Assembly (NCBI GenBank): GCA_900555295.1
Contig: USKN01000135.1
Coordinates: 1 to 5,137 of the forward strand
DNA from: an uncultured Eubacteriales bacterium
Lineage (GTDB): Bacteria > Bacillota > Clostridia > UMGS1810
Direction of reading: 5' to 3'
DNA: 5,137 nucleotides
Positions 1 through 5,137 of the stretch are shown here, piece by piece (positions within the stretch are counted from its first letter, which is position 1; the number at the start of each line of letters is the position of its first letter). Made by a program: the position numbers and the translations under genes. The notes under the pieces are model-generated. The model was not told the DNA's origin, ran no database searches, and saw only the letters and a program-made list of their open reading frames with translations.

Positions 1-1034
1 TAATGCCCGACGCTTGCGGTTGTTTCTGAATGGTGGTTATTATCCTCAATAATATGACCTATATACAATACATTATGCCTGTGGCACCAATCGGCAAGAT
101 TATTACAAAAATTATCCCTGTACTGTTTTGTTACATAATCCATAAAGGAATATCTTGCCTTGGACGATATGTTTTCAATATCAAACCATAACCCCGCCAG
201 ATACGAAAGCGCCATATCACCGTAAAGGTTTGTAAATTCTGTTTTAACACCGTTACTCCAAGGATGAAATATAAAAGGATTGCCAAAATCGCTGTTTGGC
301 ATACCTAAAACAGAGTTGTTTCTAAATCCCGGCTCATCAGAGAAAAAGCCCAAAAATGTATTGCCGAAGTATTCTTTAAAATGCGTATAATGCGGCTCGT
401 ATACTTCGTTTATGTACATATCTATTGTTTCTTTGTTAAGCAAATCACTAAAATCGCAGAAATAGTTTGAAAAACCTCTGCGTGTTTTAATTAAAAATAC
501 AATTCTCCATATACCTTCGGGGAGTGTAAAATATACCATACCGTTTGAAATGCCGTCAGATATATCTATTGCCTCCGTATATTTATCACTGTTTGGTATA
601 TGTTTAAGCGCAACCGCTCCTATTATTTCATCTTCGTTATCGTAACGCCAACAATCACACATTGCCGCACCGTCTTGCACAGGTCCCGAAATATCTATGT
701 GCTGTTCGGTTACGCACCACGGTCTTAAATTTTTATATTTTTTTACAAAAATACCGTTTGCATATCCCGACGGAAAATGCTTGTCATCCAAAATCCAAAC
801 ATTCATACCGAGCTTTTTACAATGTTCAAATATTAATTTTAAATCATACCACCAACCGTCACGCGCAAAGTCCTCGTGAGTGCGCGATTCAAGACAAACG
901 CTTCGTATTCCCGATTCATATATCCTGTTTAACTCATTTATAATAAGAGTATCGTCCTCGCCGTGTAGCCACAAAAACGGAGCCATATAATTTTGCTGTA
1001 CATTGTTTAAATTGTCGTTAAGTCTTGTATCCAT
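1..1034 (-). CDS. Glycoside hydrolase, GH106-like / alpha-L-rhamnosidase-related TIM-barrel family (partial, N-terminal 344 residues)
   Basis: I translated this frame by hand. It is open from ATG at 1034 to the left edge, giving 344 codons plus two bases, so the C-terminus is missing. The start is fixed by AGGAGG nine bases upstream. Seen: MAPFLWLHGEDD (residues 17-28), then GIRSVCLESRTHEDFARDGWW, then KKLGMNVWILDD followed by KHFPSGYANG (85-94). Further on are FFSDEPGF with Glu234 and GHIIEDNNHHSE (326-337) with Glu330. This order matches the large clostridial and Bacteroidetes 'glycosyl hydrolase' family related to GH106 (known motifs: DD/ED..PSGYAGG, SEPG and GH..EDN.H), whose members usually run to about 800-1100 residues. 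Glu234 and Glu330 are inferred candidate catalytic acids. No signal peptide is visible, so action on imported oligosaccharides in the cytoplasm is inferred. Exact substrate and CAZy family are uncertain. It follows the SLH operon after a hairpin and may have its own promoter. Confidence 0.82.
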   Translation of the reverse strand, partial: MDTRLNDNLNNVQQNYMAPFLWLHGEDDTLIINELNRIYESGIRSVCLESRTHEDFARDGWWYDLKLIFEHCKKLGMNVWILDDKHFPSGYANGIFVKKYKNLRPWCVTEQHIDISGPVQDGAAMCDCWRYDNEDEIIGAVALKHIPNSDKYTEAIDISDGISNGMVYFTLPEGIWRIVFLIKTRRGFSNYFCDFSDLLNKETIDMYINEVYEPHYTHFKEYFGNTFLGFFSDEPGFRNNSVLGMPNSDFGNPFIFHPWSNGVKTEFTNLYGDMALSYLAGLWFDIENISSKARYSFMDYVTKQYRDNFCNNLADWCHRHNVLYIGHIIEDNNHHSETTASVGH

Positions 1035-1043
1035 TATAATATT

Positions 1044-1049
1044 CCTCCT
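1044..1049 (-). promoter_or_regulatory. Ribosome binding site of the glycoside hydrolase gene
   Basis: The minus strand reads AGGAGG, a full anti-16S match, with nine bases to the ATG at 1034. It decides the start over the in-frame Met17. It lies directly after the U-rich tail of the hairpin at 1057-1092. Confidence 0.85.
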
Positions 1050-1092
1050 AAAATAAGACAGCCGAAAATATAACATTTAGTTTTCGACTGCC
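1050..1092 (-). terminator. Imperfect hairpin with U-rich tail after the SLH operon (probable intrinsic terminator or attenuator)
   Basis: On the minus strand the arms GGCAGTCGAAAA (1092-1081) and TTTTCGGCTGTC (1068-1057) pair over 12 positions around a 12-base loop (1080-1069). A tail TTATTTT (1056-1050) follows. Two of the pairs are G-U wobbles in minus-strand RNA. The same positions are C/A mismatches in plus-strand RNA, so the fold favours minus-strand transcription. The stem starts seven bases after the TAA of the golvesin-like gene. The stem base is A/U-rich next to a long loop and the tail is interrupted, so termination is probably partial, allowing read-through into the glycosidase gene. 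It could instead be a DNA operator (inverted repeat) over the putative promoter. Confidence 0.5.
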
Positions 1093-1094
1093 AA
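1067..1094 (-). promoter_or_regulatory. Possible sigma-A-type promoter for the glycoside hydrolase gene
   Basis: The minus strand reads TTGGCA (1094-1089, one mismatch to TTGACA), a 16-base spacer, then TATATT (1072-1067, one mismatch to TATAAT). A start near 1060 would leave a leader of about 25 bases containing AGGAGG. The hexamers lie inside the inverted repeat, so chance matches in AT-rich DNA are quite possible. Confidence 0.3.
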
Positions 1095-1098
1095 ATTT

Positions 1099-1947
1099 TT
1101 ATAAACTGTTTCCGAATTTTAAAACAGTATATATATTTCTTAATTTAAGGCGATCGGTATTTTTGTTAAAATCTATTTTTTGCTGTGAAATAACCACCAA
1201 TCCTTCCTCCGATATAAATATATTTTTGCCTGCCGTTTCGGCAAATTTTAATACATTTACATATTCCGAATTATCGATACCCGATATACATTCGTCGCTT
1301 ATGCTTTGCGTATATCCCGAATTAATTAAATCGTCTTTCAAAATATATATTTCGTTTCCTTTTTTTATGGGCAGATGGGAATTTTTTGCCACTTTACCGT
1401 TTATATACACGTTTTTGGTATTAAGTCCAAACACAAAATTATCGACATTGGATTTTGTAAATCTTACAAGCGGTGAAAAATTATCGTTTAATCTTTCAAC
1501 TTTTAATGCGCCGGCAAAAATTTTAGAGTTTGAGTCTGATACAATGCTTACAGTCATACCTATATTTCCGCAGTCGGCAAACCCCATATCAATCCAACCC
1601 GAATTGCCCTGCGAAAAATCAATGCTTTGACTTGTTTTGGTAAACTCGGAGTCTATTACAAATTTTGCGTCACTTGCCGCATTTTCATCTATTGTAACCC
1701 AATACATTAATCTGAAAACACCCGAGCCTTCACCTATTTTCCACGATATATTTCCGCCGTTTGACGATAAAGACGTGCAGTTGTTATATCCTGTTTGTGC
1801 GTCACTGTTCCATACACCTGTTTGCGTGCATTTTGATGACGTATTGTCAAAATACTCAATATTGTTATCGGCATATGCCGTTGTTAACATAAACATTACG
1901 CTTGCAAAAGTAATTACAAAAAATTTAAAATATTTTAAAAATTTCAC
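1099..1947 (-). CDS. Secreted protein with golvesin-like beta-sandwich and degenerate stalk (Cu-amine-oxidase-N-like) domain
   Basis: The product has 282 residues. I take GTG at 1947 as the start because GGGAGG lies eight bases upstream and the signal peptide begins there. The longer ATG reading from 2025 would put 26 residues overlapping the upstream gene ahead of the signal. Residues 1-26 form a lysine-rich n-region, a hydrophobic core and a cleavage site AYA|D. Residues 30-153 run from EYFDNTSSKCTQTGVW through GYNNC, GNISWKIGEGSGVFRLMYWV and GNSGWIDMGF to FAGALKVERL. This is the pattern of golvesin/Xly-type domains (DNT..F..TG.W, a W-rich strand, GxW.xLG, ending in a 'DAVK'-like strand). 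Residues 178-256, including NVYINGKVAK and NVLKFAETAGKNIFISEEGLVVIS, resemble half of a PF07833-like stalk domain but lack the usual VPLR. A cell-surface carbohydrate- or wall-binding role is inferred. The gene is coupled to the SLH gene ahead (five-base gap). Four cysteines (40, 57, 126, 220) remain after cleavage. Confidence 0.75.
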   Translation of the reverse strand: MKFLKYFKFFVITFASVMFMLTTAYADNNIEYFDNTSSKCTQTGVWNSDAQTGYNNCTSLSSNGGNISWKIGEGSGVFRLMYWVTIDENAASDAKFVIDSEFTKTSQSIDFSQGNSGWIDMGFADCGNIGMTVSIVSDSNSKIFAGALKVERLNDNFSPLVRFTKSNVDNFVFGLNTKNVYINGKVAKNSHLPIKKGNEIYILKDDLINSGYTQSISDECISGIDNSEYVNVLKFAETAGKNIFISEEGLVVISQQKIDFNKNTDRLKLRNIYTVLKFGNSL

Positions 1948-1952
1948 GTTAA

Positions 1953-4907
1953 TTACCTCCCTTTTGTTCTGTAATCGTTTATAATAACAAACTGTGCTGC
2001 CTTGTAAACCAACATTCTCGAGCAATTGTTTCCTGCCTCTTTGTATGTGTGTACATCATCAAAATTTGCATTTTTAACCGTTACACCTTTATTTGTGTAC
2101 TCTACCAAAATATGATTTGCCCAGGTTTGAGCAAGCTTGTGATAACGTTGAAAATATATTCCCGTATATGATGTTGTACCGTTTACAAATGTATCTTCAA
2201 CATCGGGAATACCGCTTTCAATATAATCGGACGCCGATAAATCCTGCGTTGTAAGTTTTACAAACATATTTCCTTTATCCGCCACATATCCCATCATATA
2301 CATATACCCGTCTGCATAGCTTGCGTGCGCATTTGGCCGAACAATGCCTTGTGTGGATACTCTCATTGGGTTTTGCCCTGTGAGCGCATTAGCGGTTTGG
2401 GGTGCAATAAAAGACGAAATGCTGTCAAACTTGGTTGTACCCGACATATACTCGTTGTACAAATCGGTATTTATAAAATATTTGTCGGAATATCTTTGCT
2501 CGCTTGCAATATATCCGCAATCTGCAAGGTAACCTTTATTTGCGCCTTTGCCTGCCGGGGCTTCATCGTTTGATGCAAACACTACGGCAATTCCCAAAAC
2601 TTCAAATGAATCTGCATTGTATGTACAAGTTACAATATCGCCCTCGCACAATTTGTGATTATTAAGTCCTATAAATGATTTTACGTTATCAAAATACGGT
2701 ACGTCATCTTCACGTTTAACACGTACGGTAACTGTTTTTGAACCCGACCCGGCAAGAGTTGCACAATCGTATATTTCGTCGTCAACAACTTCGGAGTAGA
2801 TTTTTGTTACCACCTTTAAATCCGTGGGTGTGGGAACATTTTTACTTGCACGGTTGTTTAATACAACCGCCTCGGGTATTGCCGTATCAAACTCGTTAAA
2901 ATATGCATATAATGTGTTTGTTTCAATATCAACAAGTTCACCCATATCAACAATATCAAATGCGTCTTCGTTTGAAAGGTCATCTGGTATTGTAAATATT
3001 TTTACCGAACCGTCCAAATATGCGTCGTAGCCAAATGATTTTGTTTCGGTTCTGTAGCAGTTTGCTCCCGTTGAATCAATATATTTTTCAACAAGCCTGT
3101 CTTGACCTTCCACAAAATCATCTTTTGATTTGAGCGGAATTTCTATGCAGTTTATTAAGCCGTCAACATTAAGTTTGTATCTTAACAGTCCCGTATAGCC
3201 GCCTATTATATTGCCTATTTTGGTAATATCAACGGTTGACGTATTGTTTTTGCTGTCGGTTGCTTTAATCTTTTGTGCGTATTCAAGTGTATAAAACTTA
3301 CCGTCCTCGCTGTAAATTTTGGATTTGTAAATCGTATTCAGTGAACTTACTTTGTCGGATTTTACAACATATCCGTAAATAAAATCGTTCCCTTTTAAGT
3401 CGTATTTAATATACGATACATACCCCATTGTATTAACATATATTTTTACATTGGACGATATTTTAAAATCGTCAATGTTTATACTGTCGGCAAGATTGTA
3501 ATTTTTTGACGAAACCTTTATTTTTCTGCCTTCCCTGTCAATGCTCTCCAAAGTACCCGATACCACGTTGTCCGATACATATAATTCTTTGTAACCGTCT
3601 GTGCTTATTGACAAAATAACATTGTCGGGAGTTATATCGGCAAACGTAATTTTTTCGTTGTTTGAATTGTATATAAATACAGCGTCACTGTCGTTTACGG
3701 TAATGCTCAAGCCCGATACTTCATCGTAAATTGTGTTAGTGTACGAATCTATTGACGATACAATAACATTATCATATCTTGTTATATTTACGTATTTTAA
3801 ATCGTTTGAAATAACAACATTGCCAAATTCAAAATCAAATAAATCATTATTGTAATTCCCCAATGCTTTACCGTTTAAAATAACGGGATAACCGCTTATA
3901 CTTATTTTTTTGGTTTTGTTGTTTTCGCTGTACTCTACGGTACTTCCATTAAAACTTTCAATATCTCTTGCGTTAATTTTTGTAACATCGTCATCATCAT
4001 CTGCAATAACATATAACAGTTCATCATTTTTGGTGCAGTATGCTTTAACGTTTCTTCCGAGTAAATTAAGCACCGGAATATCACCGTTTGTTTTAATGCT
4101 TACACCGTCAACCGTTATTTTTCCGCCGTCGGCATTTTCATTATATGTTATATACGAATATCCGTTATATGTCATTTGACCTTCGTATAAATTAACATCA
4201 AGAATTTCTTTTAATACGGTTTTGTTGCTTTTTGACGAATAATGTATATTATTATTTGTAATATCCTTTACCGTTAATGTTTTTACATTAAGTAAGTTAT
4301 AAAATATCTGCATTACTTCTTCTTTTGCAAGTTCACTGTTTGTATCGGTATTTTCAATGCACATATCAAGTTTTCGCGCCAATTTGTAATATGCAACCGT
4401 CCAATCGCTTTCGGTAACCGCAATTGAATTATAGCCCGCAATTGTTAAAAGCGTTTTTAATACCTGAATGTATGTAACATTTTCATCGGGATTAAAATTA
4501 CCGTTTTCGTCACCCGACATAAAACCCGCACCTGCAATTTTATTAATTTCGTTAAAATATAAATCTTCCTGCGAAACATCTGCAAATGCCGATACAGCAG
4601 ATGAAAACGCGTCACTTCCGCCGTCTTTTGTAAACATTTGAGTTGTGCCTTTGCCGCCGTCGTTTAAAAAAGCATTGTACAGTACGCCCGCAAATTCGGC
4701 TCTGGATATATTTTCGGTACGCTGCGTATCTTTAAATGTGTTAATTTTTAAGCCTCTTGTAATACTCCACGCTTTATCGTAATTTGCGTTTAAAACATAT
4801 CCCTGTGTATTATCGTCAGCAAATACAGGGGCAATAAATACGGCGTTAATTAAAAAACATAACATTAAAACTGCTGCAATAAATTTATTTTTCATAATGC
4901 TTTTCAT
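1953..4907 (-). CDS. Large secreted SLH-domain surface protein with uncharacterised ectodomain (984 aa)
   Basis: The start is ATG at 4907, overlapping the upstream stop as TAATG. A second Met (residue 5) has no better ribosome site. Residues 1-30 are a signal peptide (KNK n-region, hydrophobic core, VFA|DD). SLH-like units follow. The tail of a first unit has NISRAEFAGVLYNAF (66-80). A full unit runs from FADVSQEDLYFNEINKIAG through GDENGNFNPDENVT to about residue 159. A third, weaker unit contains AYYKLARKL and KEEVMQIFYNLL and ends near residue 212. SLH domains bind pyruvylated secondary wall polymers, so anchoring in the cell wall is expected. From about 215 to the end I recognise no named family. 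Residues 286-555 contain four degenerate NV...YV beta-type units, and there is a five-Asp run at 303-307. Around 755 EGDIVTCTYN recalls the same unit, and the C-terminal 200 residues are rich in Tyr, Asn and Gly. No catalytic motif is visible. A structural or glycan-binding S-layer-associated role is inferred from context only. Confidence 0.85.
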   Translation of the reverse strand: MKSIMKNKFIAAVLMLCFLINAVFIAPVFADDNTQGYVLNANYDKAWSITRGLKINTFKDTQRTENISRAEFAGVLYNAFLNDGGKGTTQMFTKDGGSDAFSSAVSAFADVSQEDLYFNEINKIAGAGFMSGDENGNFNPDENVTYIQVLKTLLTIAGYNSIAVTESDWTVAYYKLARKLDMCIENTDTNSELAKEEVMQIFYNLLNVKTLTVKDITNNNIHYSSKSNKTVLKEILDVNLYEGQMTYNGYSYITYNENADGGKITVDGVSIKTNGDIPVLNLLGRNVKAYCTKNDELLYVIADDDDDVTKINARDIESFNGSTVEYSENNKTKKISISGYPVILNGKALGNYNNDLFDFEFGNVVISNDLKYVNITRYDNVIVSSIDSYTNTIYDEVSGLSITVNDSDAVFIYNSNNEKITFADITPDNVILSISTDGYKELYVSDNVVSGTLESIDREGRKIKVSSKNYNLADSINIDDFKISSNVKIYVNTMGYVSYIKYDLKGNDFIYGYVVKSDKVSSLNTIYKSKIYSEDGKFYTLEYAQKIKATDSKNNTSTVDITKIGNIIGGYTGLLRYKLNVDGLINCIEIPLKSKDDFVEGQDRLVEKYIDSTGANCYRTETKSFGYDAYLDGSVKIFTIPDDLSNEDAFDIVDMGELVDIETNTLYAYFNEFDTAIPEAVVLNNRASKNVPTPTDLKVVTKIYSEVVDDEIYDCATLAGSGSKTVTVRVKREDDVPYFDNVKSFIGLNNHKLCEGDIVTCTYNADSFEVLGIAVVFASNDEAPAGKGANKGYLADCGYIASEQRYSDKYFINTDLYNEYMSGTTKFDSISSFIAPQTANALTGQNPMRVSTQGIVRPNAHASYADGYMYMMGYVADKGNMFVKLTTQDLSASDYIESGIPDVEDTFVNGTTSYTGIYFQRYHKLAQTWANHILVEYTNKGVTVKNANFDDVHTYKEAGNNCSRMLVYKAAQFVIINDYRTKGR
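1956..1961 (-). promoter_or_regulatory. Ribosome binding site that fixes the GTG start of the golvesin-like gene
   Basis: The minus strand reads GGGAGG with eight bases to the GTG at 1947. It coincides with the last two sense codons (Gly-Arg) of the 984-residue SLH protein, just before that gene's TAA. Translation of the two genes should therefore be coupled. Confidence 0.8.
3243..4052 (-). repeat. Four degenerate tandem beta-type units within the SLH protein (residues about 286-555)
   Basis: Each unit opens with Asn-Val, followed after a short strand by Tyr-Val or Tyr-Ile. The four openings are NVKAYCTKNDELLYV (286-300), NVVISNDLKYV (363-373), NVILSISTDGYKELYV (429-444) and NVKIYVNTMGYVSYI (486-500). 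Most continue with a segment of the type I(E/D)S or LESID and then a charged beta strand. Unit lengths are about 77, 66, 57 and 70 residues. The similarity is visible only at protein level; there is no DNA repeat. The boundaries are estimates made by eye. Confidence 0.4.
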
Positions 4908-5137
4908 TATTTAATGTACCCCCTGTCTATTAACCTGTATAACATAACGCAAACTTCGGCTCTGCTTGCATTGCCGTTTGGCATAAATTTGTTGTTATCT
5001 CCCATAATTATACCGTTATTTGTAAGACACTGTACCGCGTCTTTTGCATAGTCAGCTATATCGGAGCTGTCGTCAAACAGCAATTGGCTTTCGCCGATAT
5101 TGAGCTTGTCTTTTAATGCACGGTATATAAACACAGC
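4907..5137 (-). CDS. C-terminal end of an SLH-domain protein (5' end outside the window)
   Basis: 76 codons plus TAA are visible, and the frame is open to the right edge (first codon GCT at 5137). The GTG at 5134 is an internal valine, not a start, because AVFIYRALKDK is the end of one SLH repeat. A complete repeat follows: FDDSSDIADYAKDAV, then LTNNGIIMGDNNKFMPNGNASRAEV, then MLYRLIDRGYIK. This has the SLH features in order: an F.D start, an A..A helix, GI..G..., F.P....SRAE and a closing helix. SLH at the extreme C-terminus is a common layout for clostridial wall-anchored enzymes and binding proteins, but what this protein carries upstream cannot be seen. The stop overlaps the ATG of the next SLH gene, whose ribosome site lies in this gene's Arg-Gly codons. 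The next gene has its own signal peptide, so the two are separate proteins and not one frameshifted gene. Confidence 0.8.
   Translation of the reverse strand, partial: AVFIYRALKDKLNIGESQLLFDDSSDIADYAKDAVQCLTNNGIIMGDNNKFMPNGNASRAEVCVMLYRLIDRGYIK
4919..4924 (-). promoter_or_regulatory. Weak ribosome binding site of the 984-residue SLH gene
   Basis: The minus strand reads AGGGGG with 11 bases to the ATG at 4907. It lies in the Arg-Gly codons near the end of the upstream SLH gene. The match and spacing are poorer than at the other two starts, so re-initiation at the TAATG overlap probably contributes. Confidence 0.5.

Noticed and set aside
662..943. Plus-strand open frame of 93 codons
   Set aside because: It is antisense to the glycoside hydrolase frame, which has clear family motifs. 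It has no good ribosome site and a composition unlike a real protein.
1035..1040. Plus-strand TATAAT at 1035-1040 as a -10 box
   Set aside because: No plus-strand gene follows and there is no suitable -35. It is a by-product of the AT-rich leader of the minus-strand gene.
1163..1984. Two plus-strand open frames (155 and 115 codons) antisense to the golvesin-like gene
   Set aside because: They mirror a gene with a convincing signal peptide, ribosome site and domain pattern. Their translations show no domain, and they are shadows of AT-rich coding DNA.
1948..2025. ATG at 2025 as the start of the golvesin-like gene
   Set aside because: It would add 26 residues overlapping the upstream gene and bury the signal peptide. 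GTG at 1947 has GGGAGG at good spacing.
3987..4001. GAT/GAC trinucleotide run as a phase-variable repeat
   Set aside because: It has only five codons with one GAC interruption, and length changes would be in-frame. It is probably just an acidic loop of five Asp, though it could bind calcium.
5132..5134. GTG at 5134 as the start of the right-edge SLH gene
   Set aside because: The frame stays open to the edge, and the valine lies inside the closing helix of an SLH repeat. The gene is simply cut by the window.
4905..5137. The two SLH genes as one gene split by a frameshift
   Set aside because: The first ends in a complete SLH repeat with its own stop. The second begins with an intact signal peptide, so they are two proteins.

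Overview
The window looks like low-GC Gram-positive DNA, most likely from a member of the Clostridia. The grounds are AT-rich codon use, strong AGGAGG-type ribosome binding sites, S-layer homology (SLH) domains, and a 'stalk'-like domain of the kind common in clostridial exported proteins. No marker gene allows a closer placement. All four genes lie on the minus strand, so the biological reading order runs from high to low coordinates.

Layout in reading order. (1) At 5137-4907 is the 3' end of an SLH-domain protein that starts outside the window. (2) It overlaps by one base (TAATG) a 984-residue secreted SLH protein at 4907-1953. This protein has a signal peptide, three N-terminal SLH-like units and about 770 residues of uncharacterised, probably beta-rich ectodomain. 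(3) Five bases later a GTG-started gene (1947-1099) encodes a 282-residue exported protein. It carries a golvesin-like beta-sandwich followed by a degenerate copper-amine-oxidase-N-like (stalk) segment. (4) A 64-base gap (1098-1035) holds an imperfect hairpin with a U-rich tail and overlapping promoter-like hexamers. (5) At 1034 starts a strongly expressed-looking open frame that runs off the left edge. It encodes the N-terminal catalytic part of a glycoside hydrolase of the GH106/'GH2-like' TIM-barrel type and has no signal peptide.

The three upstream genes are so tightly packed that they should be one transcript with coupled translation. In both junctions the Shine-Dalgarno sequence of the downstream gene is written in Arg/Gly codons at the 3' end of the upstream gene. 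Inferred role: a cell-wall-anchored surface module (two SLH proteins and a small secreted beta-sandwich protein) next to an apparently cytoplasmic glycosidase, as in a polysaccharide utilisation region. Nothing in the sequence identifies the glycan. The plus-strand open frames are short antisense shadows. Apart from the 64-base gap there is no substantial non-coding stretch, and I see no RNA gene, mobile element or CRISPR array.
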